A DNA stretch of 64,000 nt from Hemicordylus capensis (taxonomy: Eukaryota > Chordata > Lepidosauria > Squamata > Cordylidae): contig NC_069657.1 in NCBI RefSeq assembly GCF_027244095.1, positions 148,238,857-148,302,856 of the forward strand. Direction: 5' to 3'. The position numbers and the translations under genes are program-made. How positions within the stretch are numbered: the first letter of the stretch is position 1; each line of letters begins with the position of its first letter. The notes below the pieces were generated by a model that was given only the letters and a program-made list of their open reading frames with translations, was not told where the DNA came from and made no database searches. Positions 46,851 to 59,120 of the stretch are shown here, piece after piece.

Positions 46851-47599
46851 AGTCCCGAGGACGGGCAGGGGCAGCGACCAATAGAACGCGCGGCTCCATT
46901 GTGATGTCAGGGCTTTGCACTTTGAACTGGTGAGGTAAGGCAAAACAACCCCAGACAACAGCTGGTTAAGACTTCGGTGGAATTCTCTGGGCTGGGCTGC
47001 TCTGGCTTGCGTGGAGGCACGCAGAGCCCCCCACCTGACCCCACGTGCAGCCTCGCAGAAGTAGCCCGATGCCCATATGTCAATGCACGTAGATATTTGC
47101 ACCCACGCGCGCTGCACTGTCTAGAACAGAACCGCTTTAAGTTTAAAGCATCCGCAGCCCGTGGCACAATCGATGCTGTGTCCTTCTTCATAATGGAAGT
47201 CGCTGAAAAACTCCGACAGCCGGAGGTCCGTCTGAGGCTGCCCCTTTTTTTCTGAACCCTGCTGCTACTGAGTGCTGCATCCGTGTGAAGATGTGGGCAG
47301 CGGATTCCTGTAATTCTCTGGCCTCTGCCATGTATAGCCACACACGCGCACATACCCTGATTGGATTAGTGGGAAACAGCCTTTTTTTTTTTTAACATGC
47401 ACATAGATTTAAAATGTATATTGAGTGAGTCTCTTGATTGAAGCTAGGAAAAATACTTCCTCTGATGGAAAAGTATGTGTACATAATAATTGTACAATAA
47501 GAAAATTCCCACCATCTTTAATTCATGTTCACACCATTATGCACACTTTTCCAGCACCTTGCTTGTTTGTTGCATTTATATCCTACCTTTCTTCCATCA

Positions 47600-48135
47600 T
47601 GGAACTCAAAATAGCGGTGCATTGGGAAAGTAACTTGCCTAGGGAGCAAGAGGTTGCTGTTTCAAATCCCCGCTGGTATGGGAAACACCTATATCGGGCA
47701 GCAGTGATATAGGAAGATGCTGAAAGGCATAATCTCATACTGCGTGGGAGATGGCAATGGTAAACCCCTCCTGTATTCTACCAAAGAAAACCACAGGGCT
47801 CTGTGGGCACCAGGGCACTTTCCAGGCTAGCTGCTCATCAGTAGCGAAATGCCTCTGTTTGGGCAAGTTGCATTCAAAACACAAACAGTAGGGGGAGCAG
47901 TCTCACAGCAACTAACTCAAAAAACCAGCATTTTTTTCACATTGCAGCGATTAAATTTACAACAAGGCATTGGAAATGTGAACGGTACCCTGCTGTCCGT
48001 GTAGGAACTGCAGTGTCACGATGCAGGAAGTGTGGAAGCACGCTTCCAAGATATGTCCTGACCCCATTGTAGGGTCTAGTCTGGAAAGCTCCCAGGAGTC
48101 AACACTGACTCAATGGCACAACTTTAGTGGCTGCT
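47600..48135 (+). mobile_element. tRNA-type SINE split by a DNA element
   Basis: Left part to about 47815: AGAGGTTGCTGTTTCAAATC, CACCTATATCGGGCAGCAG, CCTCCTGTATTCTACCAAAG, CCACAGGGCTCTGTGG. Right part from about 48091: CCCAGGAGTCAACACTGACT. The uninterrupted version is at 49905-50170. Confidence 0.75.
47816..48090. mobile_element. Non-autonomous DNA transposon nested in the SINE
   Basis: About 275 bp with the terminal inverted repeat CTTTCCAGGCTAG / CTTTCCAGACTAG. The SINE text resumes directly after it. CCAGGG before and CCCAGG after suggest an eroded target duplication. No coding capacity. Confidence 0.65.
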
Positions 48136-48688
48136 CATCCTTGCAGGCACTGAAAGACAGCTTAGCTTCAGTAAGGGGGCTGTATCAGGTGACCATGCCC
48201 TGGGAGCTTACTGGACTGAACAGAATAGATGATTGATTCACAGTCTGAGCTTGGTACTCTTTGTGGGGTAATGGGGTTTTTGTCAGTTACTGCAAGGCAG
48301 AAATCCTGGCATTTGCTAGAACTGCAGCATGCCACCTACAAGATCAGTTCAGATGGACTCCTTGTGTTCCATATGGGTACAAGTGAGCTGGGGTTCATCA
48401 GAGTCTATTTTCAGTGCAAAGGTTCAGCCCTGAAATATATGTGAAGAAATAATAGGAGACTGCTCTTGAGCATATGCAAATAACCCCCCTCTCTCTCACC
48501 ACCAAGAAACTGCAAACAGCCCTCACAAATCTAAGATTTCAAGCTTTGTTGAGTGAAAGGGAATGTGAATGGCAAGGGAGCGGTTGGTTGGGTACAGGCT
48601 TTACTAAGGTGGCAAGCTGAAGGCAGCAACTCAGCAGAGAAAATACCAGAAAATGGACTGTTGTAAACTAATGAGTGCAAAAACACAT

Positions 48689-49139
48689 TGAGGCGAGTCT
48701 CACTATCAGTGAGCCTCGCCAAAATGAGGTCTGTGGGGAGAGTGGGCTTAGCCCACTCTCTCCGCAGACAATCGCCCATGGAGCCCTGGGCAGCCAGATC
48801 AGCTGCCTGCGTGACTTCCGGCTCCGTCCCAGAAGGTCCAGGATGCTCAGCGCAAGTGAACGGAGCATCCTGGAAAGACCCCCGAGCCCAGGAGGCTGCA
48901 AGCCGGGGGTCGAGGGTCTACTCATCAGCGGTCTACTTGTGTGTCGCTGGCGCCACGGCAGACACACGAGCAAAATGCCAAGGCTAACTGAGTGCTTGCT
49001 CTGTTAACCTCGGCTAAGGGGAGGGGGAATTATCCAGGTTTGCTGCCGGGAGCGTGCAGCTCCCTTTGAAGCACACGATCGGCAAAAAGCAGGCTAGGCT
49101 CCCTTAGCCTGCTTTTTGCCGATCGTGAGAATCACCTCA
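48689..49139. mobile_element. Inverted-repeat DNA element with sub-terminal hairpins
   Basis: The ends TGAGGCGAGTCTCAC and (reverse complement) TGAGGTGATTCTCAC. Just inside each end is a hairpin: about 48730-48771 around GAGTGGGCTTAGCCCACTC, and 49074-49127 with perfect 23-bp arms (CACGATCGGCAAAAAGCAGG.. ) and an 8-nt loop. Relatives are at 14500-14735 and 60625-60835. No transposase is seen. Confidence 0.68.
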
Positions 49140-49224
49140 CTGACTCAGCATTTTAGGTCTCTGCTTACAGGGGAGTTTGCTGGGTCTGCTGGAGGTCTTA
49201 GGGCCATGTTACCCAAGGGAACAT

Positions 49225-49321
49225 CAGGGCCCCCTAAGGACAGCCCTTTGTGTTGCTCCCATCCATAAGGAACATACTCATGGATGGGAGCAACACAAAG
49301 GGCTGTCCTTAGGGAGCCCTG
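49225..49321. repeat. Near-perfect 97-nt inverted repeat (hairpin)
   Basis: Arms of 42 bp with a single mismatch (left CAGGGC...CCATCCAT, right ATGGATGG...GCCCTG) around a 13-nt loop (AAGGAACATACTC). It may be a palindromic MITE, since its ends CAGGGC resemble the hAT-type MITEs here, but no target duplication is evident. Confidence 0.9.
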
Positions 49322-49904
49322 CTCTTGTTGCTGCCATTAAAATTAACTGGAAGGGGCCCCCTACACTGGCTGATTTGCCCTAGGCCCCGCACTCTGCCAG
49401 GGCTCTCTAAGGGCATCCAAGCCTCGAGGACTGCTGGGTGTTCATGTGTGAGCAATTCCATATTATTCTCACAGCAACCCAGAAAATAGAGGGAAGATTG
49501 CACCAGGTCACTAAGGTAATGTCAGGGTGGAGGTTTAAATCATCCCAACCTGTTTTTCTCCATTATAGTGCATAGGCTCAATGCCAGATAATGTAAATCT
49601 GAATGCCTTAAAACATGCATGCAAGTGAGCAATTGTCTTTTCTTCTCTGGAAATAATGGCTGCTTTAGATAGAAGGCACAGGAACAATGTCTCTGTCAGG
49701 GGCCTGGCAAATTGCTTATTTTTTTTGCAATTATGAAGGCTAGAATTAACTTATAAGCAAATAAAAGTGAGGTGGAAGGTATCATAGTTTGCCACAGATC
49801 ATGTCATGTCCCTAGTGAGGTGGTGAGATCCCAGATAGGGCTTATTGAGCCTAAGGCAGGTTCAGTAGAATTCCGTTCCAGTACGTACGTATTTGTTAAG
49901 GCAG

Positions 49905-50170
49905 GGCTCAGCTGCAGAACGTGTGAAGTGGAATAATCATCTGCTAAAGAAATGGCTTGACCAGCAAGCCAGAGGTTGCTGGTATGTTTCCCAGACTATG
50001 GGAAACACCTATATCGGGCAGCAGCGATATAGGAAGATGCTGAAAGGCATCATCTCATACTGCACGGGAGGAGGCAATGGTCAACCCCTCCTGTATTCTA
50101 CCAAAAGAAAAACCACAGGGCTCTGTGGTCGCCCGGAGTCGACACCGACTCGGTGGCACACTTTTACCTT
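49905..50170 (+). mobile_element. tRNA-type SINE, intact copy
   Basis: AAGCCAGAGGTTGCTGG, CACCTATATCGGGCAGCAG, GATATAGGAAGATGCTGAAA, CTCCTGTATTCTACCAAAAG and GGAGTCGACACCGACTCGG, ending TTTTACCTTTA. Same family as 47600-48135. Confidence 0.78.
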
Positions 50171-50924
50171 TAAAGAACAATCTCGCAACACCTTTTCTAC
50201 CTTATTCCAGGGTACACTGGATAACAGAATTATCAGCTTGTTTGACACATTGGTCTTTTGCTGATTTGGTGTGCCATCCATATGGTACATTACCTGGGAC
50301 TCTCCTTCCCTGAACCTGGAGGTTGATAGGAAAGTTAAATGCCTCTGTGCATGCACAAAAACACATATCCTCTCGATGGAGTCATTGCAACTGACTTCTA
50401 TTTATCTGAATCAGATATTGTGGCTTTCTGCTAAGTTTGAACTCCTGCACCCCTTTCTTCTTCGGAATAATCTCCCTAAAAGACTTGTGGGAGCAAATAC
50501 GCTTACTATGTTCAAGACTTTGGATCCATAGAAGGTATGCTTTTCTATTTTTGCACCTTAGCTGTGGACGGTTACCAAATCCAGACCCTTAGAAATTGTC
50601 TTTAATTGCTGGATTGAATGCAGACCACCCCCAGCCCCACACACTTATTAGACAGCACAGCAGTAGCAAGAGCACCCATACCTGGTAGAGTTTTCTCTTT
50701 TGTGCCACTACTTTTTAACTTTGTATTTTTTTGGACTAAAGCCTTTTTGTCTGGACCCGACAACCCTATCTGTAATATACACCTTGACTAACTTGCTTAA
50801 GATCATCTGGAGCTATTGCCTTGTTTGCTGTTTGGGATACCCTGGAGTGGAATCATGTGGGTTAATTTATGAGTGAGTTGTTGGATGGAAGGCCCTGATC
50901 AATGACAGAAACTAATTTTATTTT

Positions 50925-51305
50925 ATTTATTTATTTATCAAATTTGTACACCGCCCCAAACTTTCGTCCCTGGGCAGTTAACAATAGCATAAAGCAAGTT
51001 AAAACATATACTTAACAATTTAAAAATCACCCACAAATTAAAACCTTAAAATTTTAAAGAACTGAAAAGGCTTGGGTGAAGAGGTGGGTTTTCAAATTCT
51101 TGTTAAAAAATTTCAGAGATGGGGAGGATCGTATCTCAGTAGGGAGCACATTCCACAGTCTTGGGGCAGCAACCGAGAAAGCCTGTCCCCGTGTGGCCAC
51201 CAGCCGAGCTGGCGGCAACTGGAGATGGATCTCTCCGGATGACCTCAATGGGTGGTGGGACTCATAATGAAGAAGACATTCTCTTAAGATACCCAGGGCC
51301 TAAGC
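50925..51305 (-). mobile_element. CR1/L2-like LINE 3' end
   Basis: (TTTAT)n tail, then CACCGCCCCAAACTTTCGTC, and the minus-strand frame remnant RLWNVLPTEIRSSPSLKFF typical of the C terminus of such LINEs. Parallel to 37675-38110. Confidence 0.75.
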
Positions 51306-51731
51306 CAACTTCAACTAGATACGCTTTTTGTTCCTTCCACCTCTTGTGTATCTTGTAAACTGGGCAATTATTTCCAGCCACGGAGATTCCTTGACCAGGG
51401 AAATTCCTCCAAATTGGGTAATATGGAATGGGAGTTTGCAAGGTGGAGAAGCCACAGAGATGGTGCACCTATCAGGCAACCACTGCAGCTTGAAGCTTCT
51501 CTGTGTGATTCTTGCTTTATGTATATATACTACTACTAGGGCAAGGCTTCCTACAAACATATTCAGAACTCTTGATTGTAAATACATTATGCAAATTAAA
51601 TGCAAGCATACAGCTGAGCTTGGCAGTTCATACACCTCCCGACATTACAGCTAGACAGGTTCTCAACAGGTAAGCCCCGCTAATCCCCAGTGAATAATAC
51701 AACTGTGGAGACAAACAGCCAGACTGTGACC

Positions 51732-51737
51732 TTTATT
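51732..51737 (-). terminator. Poly(A) signal of the DNAJB2-like gene
   Basis: AATAAA on the minus strand, 35 nt after the stop codon and followed by a GT-rich CAGTCTGGCTGTTTGTC. This gives a very short 3'UTR of about 60 nt. Confidence 0.75.
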
Positions 51738-51771
51738 GGACACGCATTGCTCTCCTCTTGTATTTTGGGGC

Positions 51772-54700
51772 TCAGAGAATGGTGCACATGACAGATTCCC
51801 TCTCTCTGCGGGGAGGAACAATCTCGGGAAAGACATACCGGATGTCGTTAAGGGCTGAGTCATTATCTTCAGGCACAAGCCGATTCCCTGGTCCTTCTGC
51901 ACTGCCTCCTGCCTTTGGCCCTTCCACGGGCTTGTCCTCCTCCTTCACATTGTCTCCCGCACCTGGACTCTTGGCTTTGATGGCCAAAGGAGCAGCCACT
52001 TCCTCACTGGCTCCCGGGGCTCTTCTACGTGCCCGCCGGCCACCGCCTCGTCTCTTTTTGGGCACATTGGAGCTAACGGAGAGCAGCCCCACATTCTGAA
52101 TCTCAGACAGACTGCAGGCCATGGCCCGATGCAGGTCCTTGTCTTCATCTTCAGGGTAGATAAAAGTGGACCCAGCACTCTGTGAGCGCGGTGGGGTTGT
52201 GATGTCAGTCGCAGAGCTCAGGACTTCAGGTTGCTCCTGCTGGATGCGTTCCACTCTCGCCTTCAAGTTGTTGGTGGAGTCTAGAGGAAGAGAGCAAAGG
52301 AGGAAAAAGCAGCACATGTGGGTAGCCTTGACCTCTTTCAGGCCCAGGCCCACTGCAGCTCAGGAAGAGCTACATTTTGATACAAGAGCCCCTTGTATTT
52401 TGTCTGAAGGCTTGCCGTAATGGGATTTGCATAGAGATGAGGGGGGGGGCAGGGAGGAGTTCTTTAGCATTTATAGGGGCAAAACAGCATAGAAAGCATC
52501 CTCAATTTCCTGGCCAGTGACCCATCAACAACCTGAAACCAAAGAGGACCCACAACAAGGGTGAATAGAGAATCTTGATGCTGTTGGATCTCTCTCCCCT
52601 GAGGCAATGCAATGTGGAAGAAACATGGACCAACTGAAACCTGCTCAAGATATGTCATTCCTTACACTGCTGTCAGTGGGTCAAATGTTGAGATGCCCTC
52701 CTCACTAGGGAGCCCCTGGCCTCAGTCAGTTGAGTTATAGAGCTGCTCTAAATCTGTTCCAAGTACCAGTTACTCATGCTAAGACCCTTTCTGGACTGGG
52801 CCCTTGCTCTTTCCTTCCAGGTGTGCCCTTCCCTAGTGTCTCCAAGGTTCTAATTTCTTACCATGCACATCTGCCACTTGGAGTTCCCCATCCTCACCAA
52901 TCTCTACCCTCTCTTGGCCATTCTCAAGGATCCTGAAAAAGAGGACAGACAGTTTCCTCAGGTGCAGGAGGCAGAAGGAGGTTTCCCACGTTGTATTCCT
53001 GTGGCAAATTCCCCTCTTCACATATCCATACGGAGAAACATTCATGGTGGTTGCTCCTCCAGGTTATAGAACCCCTTTCCCCTAGAAAGTCACCATACCT
53101 GAGCATTTAAAAGAAGCATTGAAAAAACTATATATTTGGGCTGGCATTACAGGGTCAGGGTTAGGGTGACATTTGAGTGGAAAGTTCTAATATTACTATT
53201 ATAATGTTTTAATTAATTTTTTATGACACCGTTTTTACCCACAACAAATCTAGGGCAAGAGTGAACTATATTGTACATCTAAATAAATAAATTTACTGAT
53301 TGAATTTAAAAAACCACTCAAGAAAGGAAATACATATACAGTTGTCTAATTAAGAAATAATTATGCAGCTGTATTCTGCAGAGGTCAGTGTTAGATGGTA
53401 TCGTTCAGTGTCTTCATCAGTGATTTGAGCGTAGAGCAATTATCATATTTGCAGGGGATATAAAATAGGGAAAGACTGTAAACATTCCATAAGCTATACA
53501 ATTCAAAATGATCTCAATAACAGGGAGAGTTGGGTAGAAAGAACAAAATAAAATTCAACCAGGACAAACATGCAGTATTACATGCTCTACCTAACTATGG
53601 TAATCCCTCGCTTGCAGTACTATGTTCAGTTCTAGACACTACTCTTTATGGATTAAGAAACCCCCATAAAGATCAAAAAATGAACTCTTACCAGATTAAA
53701 TAATATTTATATTAATAATATTAATAATAAATAATAATAGTATTTTCAAATGAGGCAATATTATAATTGTAAATATTAAACAATCTGAAAAGAAAGATGG
53801 GTGAATGACAAAAACAATTATCTTAAGCTACAGGGAGGTAGGTTTAGGTTAGCATTAGGAAGAATTTCCTCTTTGTAAGAATAGTTCTGCCTGCACACAT
53901 GAGATTAAAACATGCTCTTGAGCTTATTTTCACTTGTGCTGATTGTGATGCATAAAACAATCAATACAATTCAACTAAACATCAACTAAAACCATCAAAA
54001 CTTCAACTAAAAAGCCTGGCTGAAGTAATGTGTCTTCAGTTGTTTCCTAAAAGCCATCAGGGATGAAGCAGCTCTAATCTCAGTAGGAAGTGCATTCCGC
54101 AGCCCAGAGGTGGGTAGGTGGACAACTACAGAGAAGACTCGCCTTCTTGGTTAATGAGAAGGCGAACAAGGTTAATGAGGGACAGAAGAAGGCTTGAGCA
54201 TTCTAGTTTCACATATAATGCCCAGATTATGGTTTGGCATCCCATGAATGAGCTTTGTGCTCATGCATGCCCTTCTTCCCTCTTCCTCTCCATTTGCACA
54301 CTCAGGTTGGCTCCAGTACTATTGGGTTCTCCCTGTTACTTCACCTTCTGGTAGTTATCCGCTTGCCATTGATGAACTTAGTAGATGTGGAGACAGAGCA
54401 GAAGCCAATCCCCAGTTCAGCACGAGGCCCAAAAGAAGTGAAGAACTCTAGAAAACAAAGTGGCAACATCACTGCAGGGGGCAGCTAGTGAAGATCCCCA
54501 GAAACTCAGGCTGATGGTACAGGCCCTCCCAAGCCATGACTGATAGTGGGACAGGACAAAGGAGGTATAAGTCTCAGAAGGGAGAATGTTTTTCGAACAT
54601 TTGAAAAGAACAGATGAGTTGAATCTGTATGAACAGACAAAGCCAGAATACGCTAGAAAAGAAGAAATGAAAGCTGGAAAAGCACAGGGAATGAATTCTG

Positions 54701-57700
54701 GCAAGCCTGGCCATGATCTGGATGGGAAACAGATTGCCCACTGGATTGCAGCATGGAATTCACACTCTTACCTGTCTGCCCTGGGGAGTTGTAGGAGCAA
54801 TAGGAGTAGGTGGCATCCCCTGGTATGACCCATGGGGACATTCCTGCTTGGAGATTTGCAAATGGGGACAATTCATCTGGAAATCAGGGAGAGGATTGAA
54901 CTCTATCAGTGACTTCACAACACCAAAACATAGTGATATACAATATAATCCAGATAAGGCACAGACTAATTCATTTGGAATGCTTAGCATGCATAAATGT
55001 GTTACGGTTCAGGGACTGTAAGTATATTATTTTCAGATACAACTCAGCAATACAAATTGCTGAAATGGGGAGAGGTACTTTGGAAGAGCACCTTTGCATT
55101 TAGAGGGTCACAGGTTCAATCCCAGAAAGGGCTAGAAAAGTCCTCTATTAGAAACGATGGAGAGCTGCTGCCAGTCAGTGTTGACAAAATTGTCCTAGAG
55201 GGACCAATAGTCTGACTCAGTATATGACCAGCCTCGTATTTCAGCAACTAGGCTATTTCTCAAGACCAGAAGGAGAATATAATATGCATCTTCCAAGCAG
55301 TGAATGAGGTCCAGAGCAGGAAGAATGACAAAGCCTGGAACATTCCCCCATTGTAGTAAGTAGTAAGGCCCCACAAATCATACTAGCAGATAACTCATTG
55401 TAAATCTGGACAGCAATGAGAGATACAGCCAATCCCCAATCTTCATTCATTAGGGACTCTTCATTCATTCATTAGCCTCTCTGGGCACAATCTGTTTGTT
55501 TGCTTTTTAGTTCCTAAAGGGCTTTGAGCAGCTGCTCACATAAGGCTGTAGAGAGGCTTACGGCTGATGCCAAGATCCATTGGCAGGCGGCAGAGCTCAT
55601 GCATTGTATACTGAAAGTCTCAGGTTCAAGCCTAGCATCTCAAGTTTAAAAAATAAAATAAAATAAAATAAAAGGCTCTCGGGTAGTATGGCTGGGTGAG
55701 CGAAGATCCACACGGAGACCTTAGGAGAGGAGAGCTGGTCTTGTGGTAGCAAGCATGACTTGTCCCCATAGCTAAGCAGGATCTGCCCTGGTTGCATATG
55801 AATGGGAGACTTGATGTGTGAGCACTGCAAGATATTCCCCTCAGGGGATGAAGCTGCTTTGGGAAGAGAAGAAGGTTTCAAGTTCCCTCCCTGGCTTCTC
55901 CAAGATAGGGCTGAGAGAGATTCCTGCCTGCAACCTTGGAGAAGCCACTGCCAGTCTGTGAAGACAATATTGAGCTAGATAGACCAGTGGTCTGACTCAG
56001 TATATGGCAGTTTCCTATGTTCCTATGACCTTGGAGGGCTGCTGCCAGTCCATAAGCAACACTGAGCTGGATGCATCAATAATATAAGGGAGATTTACAC
56101 ATTTCCTACAACTTGTTCTCCTTGTACTAGCACTTACCAAAGATCTCAGTAAAAGGATCTTGTCCTTCAAAGAATTCTCTGAAAACTTCATCTGCATCGC
56201 GAAAGGTAAACATGCAGTCAGGAGTCCCCGTTGAACTCTGATAAAGATCACTTCCTTGCAGGAAACAAAGCAGACACCCACAATCATTTCTCAGAGCCCT
56301 CTACACACCAGGGAATGAAGAAAGATGGTCAAGGGGATAATTTGCTTAGGATAGCTGAGGCTGGCTAGGAAGTCTTTGGGCTGCTTAGCCAAAAGAAACA
56401 GGTCTCTCCTGAGGAGAAGGAGGGAGGAGGAGCCCTGGCCACATATGAGTACAACTCATCAGGAAAACCACAGTTCCCAGCATGCATTATTCCATCTTGA
56501 CCATAGGGAGTCTCCATTCATGCTTTTCTGGCAAATAGTGGTCAGACCAGAGGAAAGCTTCCAAAATAAGTAAAAGTACTCTGTAAAGGGAGGTAGAGAA
56601 GAGTTTATCAATCACGAAAGCAGTCCTATCAGTTGCATTTTGAGCCAATTGGCTCTTAATCAGGGGAAATGTTTGTACACTGAGGAAACAAGTTATCCTG
56701 GCTGGGAAGAAAATTTCCAGACATTACCTGGGATGGCCTGCAAAGGATAGGCCACTGGCCTTAGGCTCCACATGCTTTCAAGGTGGAAGGGAGGATCTCA
56801 GAACTTAGGCAGGAAAGTACACCCCAACATACAGTACATGGAGAATGCACCCTTGAATTAATCAAGTTCCTTTTAATCAACTAGGGTGAAACTCTTACCT
56901 ATGCTTGTGCCCATAAGTCCTTCGAGGCCGTAGAGGTCATAAAGGTCACGCTTATAACCTGGAAGGAAGAAGGAGCAGGATCCCAACTATAAGCAAGTTC
57001 TACTTTTGCTACAACCCCTGAACAAGTTCTACAAATACCACAGCCGGCCAAATACCTCTTTGCTTTGTATACAGATAGTACTGACAAGTAGACCCAATAC
57101 TTTTCTCTGCTCAGTATGTAAGGAAATTAAAGAATTCATATCAGCAAGATATGATAAAGGGCTTCTAGCACAGACAGCCTTACAAAAATGGGTTAAACAA
57201 ATTAATACAGGAAGGGTGTATTAATATCTCTTACACATGTTTATGATGCCAAGTGCAACTTAAAAGTCCAGTTTATAAAACAAATTCTACATGTATGTGC
57301 ACAGAAATCAGGTGTATCCATTATTCTTCTGTTATACTGATATTCCACCATGGAACTCAAAGCAGCATACATGGAATTCCCAGGTAGTTGCCCAGTCAGG
57401 CCTGAGCTTCAACAAAGAGGCTTTACCATATCCCTCAGACCATAACCTGGGGCCATATCTGAGAATGATGCTGAGTGTTACTAAAAGGTCCCTGCTGTCA
57501 GAAAAACCTACCTGAATACCAAACTGACTGGTATACATTTACGGTGTTGAGTGCAGACGAAAAGTCTACTTTTGTGACAGGAATGCATTTTTGCTGACCT
57601 GACTAGCAAAAAATGTGACCAGTGTACAAACCTGAAAGGGTTCTGTTTCTGGAGTGACACCGGCAGCAGCTCAAGAGCCATAGGTGCACCATAGGTAACG

Positions 57701-59070
57701 CTTCCAGAAAAAAGACAGAGGGGGGCCAAAACACAAATGGAGCAGCTCAGGGATCAAAGACCCTAGGAACACGCAGCAAATGGGGCTAAAGAGAAAGGGC
57801 TGAGCTCTTACTGTCTGACAGCACTTCATATGCTTCTGCTATTTCTTTGAATTTCTTCTCAGCATGTTCCTTGTTCCCTGGGTTTTTATCTGGGTGCCAC
57901 TTCAGTGCATTCTTCCTGTACCTACAACATCACAGAGGAGAGGGGCTTGATTGTAGGCTTAAACAATCACCTCAAAGGGCCAGTGTGGGAAATGTCTGTT
58001 GACTGCCCACTAAATCACATTGAAAGGAGACATGAACACACACATATACCCCTTCTCACACGATGGAGCAGGACATGGAGTCAGACGTATTGTCCAAACC
58101 AGCCCTTTGTCAATTAACAGGAAGCTTGCTTCAGGCTTAATCGTAGGATTACGTGACTAATCATTAGTCTCATAGACGCTGCATAGAAACTTCAACCTGA
58201 AGCCAAAATAATAATAATTCTGGAGGTGTTTGCATGGCGGGGGGCGGGTGTGTGTGTGTTTATTTATTTATTTATAGTTATTTATTGTTAAATTTATATA
58301 CCACCTTTCATTAAAATAATCCCAAGGCAGTTTACAGCAAAAATTAAAACAAGGTTATAAAACTGACACAATTAAAATATAAGCTAAAAATATAAAAACA
58401 AATCTAATTAAAAATTTAAAACACAAGCATAAAAACAGTACAAAATACAAAGAGCAGCAGCAGAGACAATCATATAAAAGTCTGGGTAAAAAGCCAGGAT
58501 TTAACATGCTTTCTAAAAGCTGTGATGGAGACTGAGGTTTTGATGAGTCGTCCCTCTGTTCCTTTCGAATTTTCCCCGTGGACCATTCATACCACTTGCC
58601 CCCAGGTCTTTCTCAGGTCCTTTTGAGCCAATGGCTTTCCAGCCACCAGTTTGGCAGAGCTTGCTGGGCCAGCGCCTCACTGCCTTCCCACTGCCCCCAC
58701 CAGCACTGGTAGCAGCCTGACTCAGAAGGTGGGCTCTGCCTCCATGGCCCCCCAGCTGGCACCTACATAAGAACATAGATCAAGCCCTACTGGATTAGGT
58801 CCAAGGCCTGTCTAATCCAGCATCCTTTTTCACAGAGTGGCCGACCAGATGCCTCTGAGAAGCCCACAGGCAAGGGTTGAGGGCATGCCCTCTCTCCTAA
58901 GGGTTACTCCCCTGCAACTGGTATCTAGAGGCATCTTGCCTCTGTGGCTGGAGGAGGCCTATAGTGCTCAGACTAGTAGCCATTGATAGACCAGTCCTCC
59001 ATGAATTTATCTAGAACCCTCTTAAAGCCATCCAGGCTGTTGGCTGTCACCACATCTTGTGGCAGAGAAT

Positions 59071-59120
<50 letters not shown>

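Larger units (their letters stand above)
45690..47300. promoter_or_regulatory. DNAJB2: CpG-rich region, probable DNAJB2 CpG-island promoter
   Basis: CpG dinucleotides are dense here, at about 45700-46150 and 46590-47120, and rare elsewhere in the window. A CCAAT box on the + strand (ATTGG on the gene strand) lies at 46878-46882 and a CRE-like TGACATCA on the gene strand at 46909-46902. Both fit a TATA-less minus-strand start near 46.8 kb. This is inferred; no transcript evidence is available. Confidence 0.65.

Noticed and set aside
53145-53165. Interstitial telomere repeat (AGGGTCAGGGTTAGGG)
   Set aside because: Fewer than two TTAGGG units; expected by chance.
55771-55811. Possible 5S rRNA gene
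   Set aside because: Only the central promoter-like part matches. The 5' and 3' thirds of 5S rRNA are missing and the segment recurs as a SINE.
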